A DNA stretch of 64,000 nucleotides, taken from positions 186,001 to 250,000 of the forward strand of contig NZ_CP114779.1 in NCBI RefSeq assembly GCF_027359375.1, read 5' to 3'. The notes under the pieces are model-generated. The model ran no database searches, had not been told where the DNA came from, and saw only the letters and a list, made by a program, of their open reading frames with translations. The position numbers and the translations under genes are program-made. The stretch is from Prochlorococcus marinus str. MIT 0919. GTDB lineage: Bacteria > Cyanobacteriota > Cyanobacteriia > PCC-6307 > Cyanobiaceae. Positions within the stretch are counted from its first letter, which is position 1. Every line of letters begins with the position of its first letter. Below, piece after piece: positions 17,016-25,581 of the stretch.

Positions 17016-19013
17016 ATGACAAACACACCAGCAAAAGTTAACTTATCTAATATAACTATTAAGGATATTATTAGTAGTCTACTTGTTTACCGTAAACAAA
17101 TATCTCATAGAGTTATCCTTATGGATTTCCGATATGATTCTATTAATTTAGCTGTAGCAAGTTCTGGTAAAAATAACGAAATAAATTTTGACAAGTTTAT
17201 TAGGTTAGTTCTTCCTCAAGAAGCCTTAGATAAATCTATTCCTACTTCACCAGATTTAATGGCCGACTTAATTAAAGAAACTATTACTGATTTAAATATA
17301 TTATCTCTTAGAGCATCTATTGTTTTATCAGCAGACATTTCTTATAATAGGCTTATTGATATTCCATCTAAATTGTCTATAGATGAAGCATTTGATTATG
17401 TATTAAACCCTTCCTCAGGTCTTCAAATACCGATCCCTATTTCCCAGATTGATTTTGATATTAATTCTACAGATCTACTTCCATTAATTAAGAATAAAAT
17501 TGAATATAAACGTTATTTATTAACTTCTATACCAAAAAAATCTACCGAAGCAGTACTAGAAACAGTAAATAAATCACAATTAGATGTACTCAATTTAGAT
17601 GTTAGCTTTACCGCTCAGCTTAGATTACTTAATCCTCACCTATCCTCTTTAAATACTAATGAGTATATTATCTTACTTGACTTAGTTAGTGAATGTACCC
17701 ATGTCGTTGTTTCAGACAGCCAAGGCCCTATTTATATTTCAAGATTGGCAGCAATAAGAAATTTTATTACACCAAGTTTAAAGCAAGAACAAGATAGTTT
17801 ACAGCAAGAGAAAGTAGATACTGCTAAGCAAGGAAGTTTTACTTCTCGCTTTGATGAAGAATCCTTGAGAATATCTAAACTTGATATAAGAGTCTTAGTA
17901 CGTGAAATTATTCAATTGTTAGGTGAATTAGCTACCACTCTTTCTTTAGAGGGTCAAGCTTCCCTCTTTCTAACAGGTCCAAATAGCCAACATCTTGGTT
18001 TGGTTAGGGTTTTAGGTGAATCACTTAATCTGCCAGTAAGTTTAATTTCACCTATAAATTCGCCAGGCATTGGTAATGTCAATTATGACCCTGAGAAATT
18101 CAATGAGCAAGAGTTATCTAGGTTGCTAGGATTAGGCCTTTCACTTTCTGCTTTTACTCCAACTCTTAAAACTAGTTTGTCAATTAATAGCAATATAATA
18201 GAGGACTATTCACCTGAAAATCCCAGTAAAATATCATCTTTCTTAAAAAATAATCAATTTAAGTCTATCCGAAATAGAAAAACCTCTAGTAAACAAAATA
18301 ATCAATTACGAAGTGTTGTAACTCCCAGGAATGAAAGTATTACCCCTTCAGAATTAACTAACAATAATAATAAAAATTTAGATGTCTCTAATAAAGTACC
18401 AGCACAAAATACTTCCCATGATGCTCAATTAAATAAGAGTTTTACAGGAAAGACTGATCAAGACAACAAACAATTTAATGGCTCAGAAAAGTTAATCACC
18501 AAAGATGATTCTTCAATGAAGAAGAAGCCATCAAGTAAGCCTCTCCCAAACTCCATAGCAAACACCCTTAGTACTTCATCATCATCTCAGGAACAGAATA
18601 ATGACTTGTCTAAACTTCCGCATTATCAAGAGGAAAAAAGTTCTAAAAAAAATCTTGATATGACTCTACCTGGAGAAATTGATTATAAGGAAGATGCAAA
18701 TACGTCCAGCAACATAAACTCAAAAACTAATCTTTCTTTAAATGTATCATCAAATATAGGTATAAAAACTAATGTAGACAAATTATCACCAATTCCAAAG
18801 TCCAAATCTAAATCAGAGATAAAAGAATCAACTTTAGATTCAAATTTCCAAATGGATCCCTCGTTTCTTGGAGTAGATAGATTAGAAGCTAATGCTCAGG
18901 AAATAAATCAAGATAATTCTAAACAAAGCAAAAAAAATTCTAATAAAGATGAAGATCTTTCTAAGGAATTTAAATTAGATCCCTCTTTTCTTGATTTGGA
19001 TGATAAAGATTAG
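17016..19013 (+). CDS. pilM: PilM-like actin-fold pilus protein with long disordered tail
   Basis: 665 residues, far longer than the ~350 usual for PilM. The N-terminal ~390 residues fit the actin-like ATPase fold of PilM (HRVILMDFRYDSINLAVASS at the start, IILLDLVSECTHVVVSDSQ and LFLTGPNSQHLGLVRVL later). The C-terminal ~270 residues are low-complexity, rich in Ser, Asn and Lys. The tail ends with two copies of a motif, FQMDPSFLGVD (about 611-621) and FKLDPSFLDLD (652-662). PilM binds the PilN N-terminus at the cytoplasmic face. It is last in the plus-strand operon, converging on pilC. Confidence 0.75.
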   Translation: MTNTPAKVNLSNITIKDIISSLLVYRKQISHRVILMDFRYDSINLAVASSGKNNEINFDKFIRLVLPQEALDKSIPTSPDLMADLIKETITDLNILSLRASIVLSADISYNRLIDIPSKLSIDEAFDYVLNPSSGLQIPIPISQIDFDINSTDLLPLIKNKIEYKRYLLTSIPKKSTEAVLETVNKSQLDVLNLDVSFTAQLRLLNPHLSSLNTNEYIILLDLVSECTHVVVSDSQGPIYISRLAAIRNFITPSLKQEQDSLQQEKVDTAKQGSFTSRFDEESLRISKLDIRVLVREIIQLLGELATTLSLEGQASLFLTGPNSQHLGLVRVLGESLNLPVSLISPINSPGIGNVNYDPEKFNEQELSRLLGLGLSLSAFTPTLKTSLSINSNIIEDYSPENPSKISSFLKNNQFKSIRNRKTSSKQNNQLRSVVTPRNESITPSELTNNNNKNLDVSNKVPAQNTSHDAQLNKSFTGKTDQDNKQFNGSEKLITKDDSSMKKKPSSKPLPNSIANTLSTSSSSQEQNNDLSKLPHYQEEKSSKKNLDMTLPGEIDYKEDANTSSNINSKTNLSLNVSSNIGIKTNVDKLSPIPKSKSKSEIKESTLDSNFQMDPSFLGVDRLEANAQEINQDNSKQSKKNSNKDEDLSKEFKLDPSFLDLDDKD

Positions 19014-19040
19014 ATCGAATCTAAATTAAATTATTTTCAC

Positions 19041-20207
19041 TCATCCCATTTTATTTATCAAATCGAACATTGGAAGATATAAAGCGATTACTATTGTTCC
19101 TACAATTAACGCAACTACAGTTATAACTAATGGCTCCATCGCTTTTGTCAATGCAGAAACTGTTTCTTCAACTTCACGTTTATAGAAATTAGACAGGTTC
19201 TCTAGCATATAAGATAATTCACCTGTCTCTTCACCAATTTTAATCATTGAAAATAATAGTTTGGGCATTACTTTAGATAAGGACAGTGCATAACTTAGAG
19301 ACTGACCTTGTTGAATCAATGTTATAGATTTAGTTAATGCTTGCTTAATTATTTCATTCCCTGATGCTGATAGGCATCTCTCCAATGCTTCTACTAAAGG
19401 TATACCGGAATTAACTAATGTGCTTAATGTATCGCTAAATGATGCTATCTCTGATCTGAGGATTAAGTCGCCAAATAAGGGTATTTTTAAGGTTATACTG
19501 TCAACTAAAATTCTCCCTTTCTTTGTACTGTAAATATTTTTAAAGAGATAAATGAGCGTAAAAATTATTATTGGCGCACCTAAATAGAAACCTGTAGAGG
19601 TTACTATACTTGATAGCAATAACATAAAGCTTGTCAAAGCTGGTAGTTCTGCACCAAGACCATCAAAAAGTTCTTTAAATGTCGGTACAATAAATATTAA
19701 TAGAGCAAGGCTAATAGTAAGTGCTAGTGCAAATACAACTACTGGATATACTAAAGCCCCAGTTATCTCACCCTTTAATTTAGCCTTTGCTTCTAGCAAT
19801 ATTGCCACTCTTTCGAGAACTTTAGATAGTATTCCACCAGCTTCTCCAGCCTCAATTAATCCAACTGTTATAGGTGCAAATATTCTTGGATAAACTCTTA
19901 GGCAACTAGAAAGTTCTTGACCACCACTTAATCTTCTGGAAATATCATATATACATACGGCGAACTTCTTATTTATCATATTTTCAGATAATAATTCTAA
20001 ACCCTGTGCAAGTGGAACCCCACTTTGGAGCATCACTGATAATTGCCTGAAGAAAACTAGAAGTTCCTTTTGAGGTACTTTTAACTTAGGGTTAGGCTTC
20101 GCTTCTTCATTAAACAATGTAATGCTTAGGAATGCATTATCAGTTTTATTGATATTAGCTTGAGTATTAGCTTGAGTTAATGTCTTTTTACTACCATATT
20201 CAGCCAT
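19041..20207 (-). CDS. pilC: Type IV pilus platform protein PilC (GspF family)
   Basis: 388 residues, near the family norm. Two GspF domains are visible: FFRQLSVMLQSGVPLAQGLEL near residue 50 and FSDTLSTLVNSGIPLVEALE near residue 255. Membrane spans lie at ~150-175, ~200-225 and the C-terminus (VVALIVGTIVIALYLPMFDL). The E-T-G-E-L motif (IKIGEETGELSYML) is present. It anchors the PilB and PilT motors in the inner membrane. It is the last gene of the operon, 14 bases after pilT. Confidence 0.92.
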   Translation of the reverse strand: MAEYGSKKTLTQANTQANINKTDNAFLSITLFNEEAKPNPKLKVPQKELLVFFRQLSVMLQSGVPLAQGLELLSENMINKKFAVCIYDISRRLSGGQELSSCLRVYPRIFAPITVGLIEAGEAGGILSKVLERVAILLEAKAKLKGEITGALVYPVVVFALALTISLALLIFIVPTFKELFDGLGAELPALTSFMLLLSSIVTSTGFYLGAPIIIFTLIYLFKNIYSTKKGRILVDSITLKIPLFGDLILRSEIASFSDTLSTLVNSGIPLVEALERCLSASGNEIIKQALTKSITLIQQGQSLSYALSLSKVMPKLLFSMIKIGEETGELSYMLENLSNFYKREVEETVSALTKAMEPLVITVVALIVGTIVIALYLPMFDLINKMG

Positions 20208-20221
20208 AATTTTATATCTTC

Positions 20222-21262
20222 TTAGTCTATAGCTTTTGTTACAGAGGCTTTGTTTAGAGCTTGCTCTTTTGTAATTAGGCCTTTAATAACGAGGTCATTA
20301 AGGCACTGCTCTAATGTATTCATACCATCATTGCTACCAGTTTGAATTTGTGAGTATATTTGACTAACTTTTTTCTCTCTTATCAAATTTCCTATAGCAG
20401 GAGTATTTATTAGTAGTTCATATGCAAGTGATCTTTTCCCTAAAGTATTTTTACACAAGGTTTGCGACATTATCCCTGCTAACGATGTTGAGACTTGTAG
20501 CCGTGCCTGCTCTTGTTGATCTCCTGGAAAAACATCAACTATTCTTTCTACTGTTTTCGCAGCAGAGGATGTATGGAGAGTACCTAATACTAAATGCCCT
20601 GTTTCCGCAGCTGTAATAGCCAGTTGGATTGTTTCTAAATCTCTCATCTCTCCAATATAAATTACATCAGGGTCTTCTCTTAAGGCCGCCTTTAATGCCC
20701 TTGCAAATGAATCGGTATCTCTTTTAACTTCTCGTTGATGAATAATTGAATTTTCAGTATGTTCAAAGATAAATTCAATTGGATCTTCGATAGTTAGTAT
20801 ATGTCTTTTCTGAGTTTCTAATATGCAATTAATAAAAGCAGCTAAGGTTGTAGATTTACCTGAACCTGTAGGACCAGTACATAAGACCATTCCGCGTTCA
20901 AGCGTAGAAAGTTTAACAAATGGTTCTGGTAAACCAAGATCTTGCCATTTGGGTAAATTATCTGGCAGAAGTCTGAGAGTTAAGCATCTTTTTTCATTTG
21001 CTATATATGCATTTATTCTTAATCTTGATAAACCTTCTATACTTGTAGAACTATCTACATCACCAGTTTCATTAAATTCGCTAATCTTCTCTTTATCTAA
21101 CAACTCTAAAAGAAGTTCATCCATATCTTTACTTCTTAACTTCTGAGGGCTTATCTTTATATCAGAATTAACTCTTACAGCTATAGGTGAACCTTCTTCT
21201 AAATGAATATCTGAAGAACCAGCTTGTATTGCATAGGCAACGATCTCTTTTGATATTGACAT
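20222..21262 (-). CDS. pilT: Pilus retraction ATPase PilT
   Basis: 346 residues. Walker A GPTGSGKSTT (near 130), Asp box and Walker B LREDPDVIYIGEMRD, and a His box in TAAETGHLVLGTLHTSSA. The N-terminal PAS-like part opens with GSSDIHLEEGSP, typical of PilT. It depolymerises pili and powers twitching or DNA uptake in known systems. It lies 19 bases after pilB. Its presence implies the fibre is retractable. Confidence 0.93.
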   Translation of the reverse strand: MSISKEIVAYAIQAGSSDIHLEEGSPIAVRVNSDIKISPQKLRSKDMDELLLELLDKEKISEFNETGDVDSSTSIEGLSRLRINAYIANEKRCLTLRLLPDNLPKWQDLGLPEPFVKLSTLERGMVLCTGPTGSGKSTTLAAFINCILETQKRHILTIEDPIEFIFEHTENSIIHQREVKRDTDSFARALKAALREDPDVIYIGEMRDLETIQLAITAAETGHLVLGTLHTSSAAKTVERIVDVFPGDQQEQARLQVSTSLAGIMSQTLCKNTLGKRSLAYELLINTPAIGNLIREKKVSQIYSQIQTGSNDGMNTLEQCLNDLVIKGLITKEQALNKASVTKAID

Positions 21263-21281
21263 ACTTAATTAGGCAATGGAA

Positions 21282-22934
21282 CTAGTCATCACTTTTGCAA
21301 ACTCTTTCAAGTTCTGAAAGTGTCGTTAATTGTTTCTTTACTAATTCTACTCCATATTGCTTCAAAGTAAGCATATTATTGCTATCGACAGCCAACTCTT
21401 CAATCTCTTTCTCTGTTTTATTTGCTGAAATAGCATTTTGTATTCGTCTATTTATTACTAATAATTCATAAGCTCCAAGTCTACCTTTATATCCTGTTCC
21501 AGAACATTGCCTGCAAAGGGTATTCTCTCTTTTCCTTTTTTCTTTTTCTTCTGAAGATAATACAGACGCGTACCTTATTGATGTGTTTCCTTTTATGCCA
21601 GTAAGTCTAGCTTCGTGATCCTGAATGGGTCTTTCTACACTGCATTCAGTGCATACTCTTCTTACTAATCTTTGGGCTAAAACCCCCCTTACAGAAGCAT
21701 TTAATTTGTATTTAGGCACGTCCATATCTAATAACCTTGTTAAGGAACTTGATGAAGTATTTGCGTGCAAAGTAGTAAATACTAAATGGCCTGTTTCCGC
21801 AGCATCCATAGAGGACTCTGCAGTTTCAGGGTCTCTAGTTTCCCCAATAAGTATTACATCTGGGTCTTGCCGCAAAAAGGTCCTAAGTAAGTTTGCAAAA
21901 GTTTGATTTTTTGCTCTATTTACTTGATGCTGCATTATGTCTCCAGCAAGGTCATATTCTATTGGGTCTTCTGCCGTTACAATTTTCAACTCTCCATTAT
22001 CCTTCTCTCGAAGAGCAGCTGCTAGTGTTGTCGATTTACCTGATCCTGTTGGCCCAGATACAATTACAATGCCATTACTATTGTTTATAATCTTTCTAAA
22101 ATCTTCTCTTACAGTTTCAATATTTATTAGTACATCTAAATCAAGCTGATCTGCTTCACTATTTAATATTCTGAGAACCATCCCCTCACCATGTTTGCCA
22201 GGGGCAGTTGAGCATCTGAATTCTAATCGATTACCTTCATATTTTCGTAATATCTTTCCATCTTGGCTTGCTCTTCTTTCGGCGATATCCATATGTGCCA
22301 TGTTCTTTAAACAAGCTACTAATTGTATACCAGCTCTTTTTGGCATAGCAAGATACTTCTGCATAACTCCATCTCTTCTTACTCTTATTTTGTAATTTTC
22401 ATCTTTTGGCTCTATATGTATATCAGAGACATTAGATTTACGAGCATTTATAAGTATCATGCCTGCCGCTCGTTGAGTTTTACTTTCCAGCATTTCATTG
22501 CCCAGATCTAATGCATCATCTACCATCTCTTCTTCTTCTATTTCGTCAAATTCAAGAGAAAATTCATTTTCACTATCTTCTATTGCAGAGTCTTGTAGTG
22601 CCGCAATTACAGCTTCTTCTGTAAACTCAGATATTTCTATACTTTCTCCACTTATAAATCTTTCTTCAGCTGCTAAATCAAGAAGTTCTTGTATCTTATC
22701 TGGAGATTTCTCTACGAATTTGCATTCAAGTCCTGATTGCTTTACACGATCTTTAATCGTATTGCCAATTGTACCTAAAAATACTATGTTTCCTACTGCT
22801 ATTGTAATGATAGATGGATTAGGTGGTAATGAAGGTTCAATTCCAATTGGTACAACTAAATTATCTCTACACCATTGAAGTGAAAAGTACTTATCAACTA
22901 AATCTCTTATTGTAGTTATAGAATTTTGAGCCAT
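21282..22934 (-). CDS. pilB: Pilus extension ATPase PilB
   Basis: 550 residues. The N-terminal ~120 residues form a divergent GspE N domain. The motor core has RKSNVSDIHIEPKDENYKI, Walker A SGPTGSGKSTT, Walker B RQDPDVILIGETRD and AAETGHLVFTTLHANTSSS. A four-cysteine zinc site (CTECSVE and CRQCSGTGYKGR) separates it from PilT, which lacks one. It drives pilin polymerisation. An acidic linker (about 118-145, EFDEIEEEEMVDD) precedes the core. It starts 3 bases after the large prepilin gene stops, so it should be translationally linked. Confidence 0.93.
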   Translation of the reverse strand: MAQNSITTIRDLVDKYFSLQWCRDNLVVPIGIEPSLPPNPSIITIAVGNIVFLGTIGNTIKDRVKQSGLECKFVEKSPDKIQELLDLAAEERFISGESIEISEFTEEAVIAALQDSAIEDSENEFSLEFDEIEEEEMVDDALDLGNEMLESKTQRAAGMILINARKSNVSDIHIEPKDENYKIRVRRDGVMQKYLAMPKRAGIQLVACLKNMAHMDIAERRASQDGKILRKYEGNRLEFRCSTAPGKHGEGMVLRILNSEADQLDLDVLINIETVREDFRKIINNSNGIVIVSGPTGSGKSTTLAAALREKDNGELKIVTAEDPIEYDLAGDIMQHQVNRAKNQTFANLLRTFLRQDPDVILIGETRDPETAESSMDAAETGHLVFTTLHANTSSSSLTRLLDMDVPKYKLNASVRGVLAQRLVRRVCTECSVERPIQDHEARLTGIKGNTSIRYASVLSSEEKEKRKRENTLCRQCSGTGYKGRLGAYELLVINRRIQNAISANKTEKEIEELAVDSNNMLTLKQYGVELVKKQLTTLSELERVCKSDD

Positions 22935-22937
22935 ATA

Positions 22938-24260
22938 TTAATACCAACACTTACACATGTTAGTTCTCGACCTATAACTTCTTGATTTTATGCAATTTCT
23001 ATTTATCCTACCTGGACAACATTTTATACCTTGATTATCTCTATACGATTTGTTTGGACATACATTACCACGATCATCTTCTTTCTGATCATTATCACCA
23101 TCACCACCACCACCACCACCACCAGATGATTTATTGCAAGATGAACTTTGATATTCAACAGATGTCAATGCCTCTCCTTTACAAAAATGATATGTAGTTC
23201 CACAAGGCTCTTTTATTCCATCGGCGGGTTGTATTTTATAAATACCCGTAAATTGTGTATTCTTTTTATTTGATTTATCTATATCACACTGCGTTTTTTT
23301 GACTGATTCTTTTTTCTCTTCGAAGTCTTCTTTAGTGTCAAATTGTTGGCCTGTATGGAACCAAAATAATTGCCCAGCACATTCTGGACTTTTAGTCTCA
23401 CCATTTGCGTTTGAAGTTATATATGCTTTGTTGACTACTTTGGATCTTTGCCATTCTTCGCATAAAGCTCCATACTTTCTTTTTCTAGCTGCTTCTACTT
23501 CTTCGCAATTTCTATATTCATTCCCTTCAAACATGCATTTAGGTGGATCTAAAAATTTACAGGAGCCAAGATCCTTGGCATTTCCTTTTTCAGGAGGTAC
23601 CCAAGTTTTTATTGGACCTGTCCATTTATCCATTCCTTTCTTTGTTATTTCAGATCCACAATTTGCTTTGTTTATCGCTATTTGTTTTAAGCGTGCAATA
23701 GCTGCCAATGCTTCAGGACTCAGTCCGCAATTATCTCCAGCCCAACCTCTACAAGAAGGAAGAGATCTAGGATTTGGATTGTCAGATGGGATTGCTTCTT
23801 TAAACACTTTTACTGAGCCAATTTCATTATCTTCATAAATTTGGAATCCCATTTGATATAAAAGGTCTTTATCCCTTTCATTAAGAGGCTTGATAGACAG
23901 TGCGCTGCATTTTGATTTCTCTGGATTAACGGAATATCCAAGTGTTTTCAATTTTTCTTTGCTTAGATTTTCAGGTGCTTTTTTATTGAATTCTTTTATA
24001 TCAGTTGAAATCCTATATTGTCCAAGGCAATCAGCGGCATAAGAATTCATTAAAGCCTTAGCCTCTTCTATCCGAGAAAGCTTTATTGTGTTAAGAACAT
24101 TTGGTATTGCAAAGCTGCCTAGAATACTAATTACACCCATTACTACTGCAACTTCAACTATGGTGAATCCTTCGGGCTCTGAAGCACGTATATCAAATAA
24201 TGATTTTAATTTCTTCTTCATAAGAACCTTCAACATTAAATATGCTTGAAGAAGAGACAT
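22938..24260 (-). CDS. Very large cysteine-rich type IV prepilin
   Basis: 440 residues, two to three times normal pilin size. A long leader of ~31 residues ends in EPEG, followed by FTIVEVAVVMGVISILGSFA: the peptidase site, Glu+5 and assembly helix. A regular pilin-like stem runs to ~residue 170. Then comes a ~210-residue region and, after a seven-glycine linker (about 380-386) and an acidic stretch, a basic Cys-rich end with a CCPG motif. I count about 20 cysteines. The protein is first in the operon with pilB, pilT and pilC. It is likely a tip adhesin-type pilin or a decorated major pilin; which one is not visible. AAGGA precedes the ATG. Confidence 0.85.
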   Translation of the reverse strand: MSLLQAYLMLKVLMKKKLKSLFDIRASEPEGFTIVEVAVVMGVISILGSFAIPNVLNTIKLSRIEEAKALMNSYAADCLGQYRISTDIKEFNKKAPENLSKEKLKTLGYSVNPEKSKCSALSIKPLNERDKDLLYQMGFQIYEDNEIGSVKVFKEAIPSDNPNPRSLPSCRGWAGDNCGLSPEALAAIARLKQIAINKANCGSEITKKGMDKWTGPIKTWVPPEKGNAKDLGSCKFLDPPKCMFEGNEYRNCEEVEAARKRKYGALCEEWQRSKVVNKAYITSNANGETKSPECAGQLFWFHTGQQFDTKEDFEEKKESVKKTQCDIDKSNKKNTQFTGIYKIQPADGIKEPCGTTYHFCKGEALTSVEYQSSSCNKSSGGGGGGGDGDNDQKEDDRGNVCPNKSYRDNQGIKCCPGRINRNCIKSRSYRSRTNMCKCWY

Positions 24261-24369
24261 ATATATATGTTCCTTTTATACACCTAGCAACAACTCATGA
24301 AAAAGTCAAGAGTTTTAACTTGTCAATGAGAACCAAGTTCTAAAAGGTAAAATTATTGCTTTTGTATCT

Positions 24370-24394
24370 ATTTAAATAAGGTTGTTATTTAAAT
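24370..24394 (-). terminator. AT-only hairpin after the PilP-like gene
   Basis: ATTTAAATAA (24370-24379) and TTATTTAAAT (24385-24394) form a perfect 10-bp stem with a five-base loop, starting four bases after the stop of the PilP-like gene. The stem has no GC pair and no strong U-run follows, so termination may be weak. It separates that gene from the pilin-pilBTC operon. Confidence 0.4.
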
Positions 24395-24398
24395 ATGC

Positions 24399-24911
24399 TT
24401 AATATGAAAGTTGATAATTTTTACCTTTTAAGGTTAAAACAACAACTTGATTTTTAACATCAATTTCTTTCACCTTAACTCCCATAGGTAATAACTTAGT
24501 TGTTTGACCACCAATTTCACCTTGCTTTATTTGACCACTCATTGTTTTATATTTTATAAGAGCATATTTAACTTTATCTGTATATATTATTCCTTTTAAC
24601 TTTAGACTATTGGAAAGTATATTGCTAGATGAGTCCGAATAAGCAGAGAATGGGTCTGTTTTCCCAAAATTGGTGTCTGACTTTAATTTCTTGGCTGATT
24701 TTAATGGAATAAAACTGGTATCTATTTCTCTGGAGGGTTTTGTATCATTAATAGTTTGGATGGTTTTCTTATTAGCTGCTATAAGGGATTCAAGGCTTTT
24801 GGTATTGTCAAGAGTATTGTCTGTATTGTTTTTTACACAGCTAATTAGTAGTACTGGGGAGATAAATAACAATAAAAATTTAACCATAGTTTTTAATTGT
24901 AGAGTTCTCAT
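24399..24911 (-). CDS. pilP: PilP-like pilus lipoprotein
   Basis: 170 residues. A lipoprotein signal peptide ends at a lipobox (LLISC, Cys about 25). A flexible Asn/Thr/Lys-rich stretch follows, then TDPFSAYS and a small beta domain (LKGIIYTDKVKYALIKYKTM, then VKEIDVKNQVVVLTLKGKNY). This is the layout of PilP: lipid anchor, linker, a DPF-type segment that contacts PilN/PilO, and a beta sandwich that contacts the secretin. It is away from pilN/pilO but within the locus. The call rests on architecture more than identity. Confidence 0.7.
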   Translation of the reverse strand: MRTLQLKTMVKFLLLFISPVLLISCVKNNTDNTLDNTKSLESLIAANKKTIQTINDTKPSREIDTSFIPLKSAKKLKSDTNFGKTDPFSAYSDSSSNILSNSLKLKGIIYTDKVKYALIKYKTMSGQIKQGEIGGQTTKLLPMGVKVKEIDVKNQVVVLTLKGKNYQLSY

Positions 24912-24937
24912 TCAGTTTTATAGGATTAATTAAAAAG

Positions 24938-24972
24938 AAAAAAGGCATCTAGAATAACTAGACGCCTTTTTG
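24938..24972 (-). terminator. Rho-independent terminator of pilA
   Basis: On the minus strand, downstream of pilA, the sequence folds as AAAAGGCGTCTAG, loop TTATT, CTAGATGCCTTTT with one mismatch, followed by more T. This is a GC-containing stem with a U-tract, a good intrinsic terminator. Confidence 0.8.
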
Positions 24973-24996
24973 AAAATGAAATAGGAATAAACTTAA

Positions 24997-25524
24997 TTAT
25001 TTCCAAGTCTTAGAAGAAGTACAGCCTGGTGCTTCCTTTTCACACCATTTGTATATCTCTCCTGTAGCCTTTTTCATGGAAATTACGAAATCTGCATCTG
25101 TTGTACTAGCAGCATCAGCCTGACCCTTGGCTGCAAAACATGTATCAGCAGAGGACCAACCATTTCCCTTAGCACCACTGACATCAGCTGCTACTGTCGC
25201 AATAATTTTGTAGCCAGAATAACTACCATTCGCAGATTGAGCATCTGACAGCGTTGTTGTGTCCATACTCGCTTCCCTCACAACACACTCTTTTAATGTA
25301 TTTACGAGACCATTTTTTATAGCTGATGCTCTTGCATTGGCTTGAACTCCAACAAAAGCTGGAATGGCAACTGCTGATAGAATTGCTAACACAGCAATTA
25401 CAACAACTAGCTCAACAAGTGAAAAGCCTTTTTGTGATGACTTTTCGCTTAGGATTTTTTGAACTCGTGGGCTTGTTAGATATGCTTGAATGAGATTCAC
25501 TTTTTTACGAGAGAAATTAAACAT
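24997..25524 (-). CDS. pilA: Type IV major prepilin PilA-like
   Basis: About 175 residues from the ATG at 25524; the longer frame to 25578 would use a TTG and crowd the pilD start. The leader of ~33 residues is unusually long and ends SSQKG. Then FSLVELVVVIAVLAILSAVA is a textbook class III prepilin site and assembly helix. The mature domain (142 residues) has four cysteines, two of them in the C-terminal segment KWCEKEAPGCTSS, a D-loop-like pair. It has its own strong terminator, as expected for an abundant fibre subunit. It is divergent from pilD, which makes the maturation enzyme. Confidence 0.9.
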   Translation of the reverse strand: MFNFSRKKVNLIQAYLTSPRVQKILSEKSSQKGFSLVELVVVIAVLAILSAVAIPAFVGVQANARASAIKNGLVNTLKECVVREASMDTTTLSDAQSANGSYSGYKIIATVAADVSGAKGNGWSSADTCFAAKGQADAASTTDADFVISMKKATGEIYKWCEKEAPGCTSSKTWK

Positions 25525-25581
25525 ACTAATAATATGATTGATTAGAAAAGGTATGTCAAGAAACTTCAGTGGATACAACTT

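Noticed and set aside
22982-23197. Plus-strand ORF with a long run of histidines
   Set aside because: It is the complement of the seven-glycine (GGT) repeat in the large pilin gene; the run is a shadow of that coding repeat.
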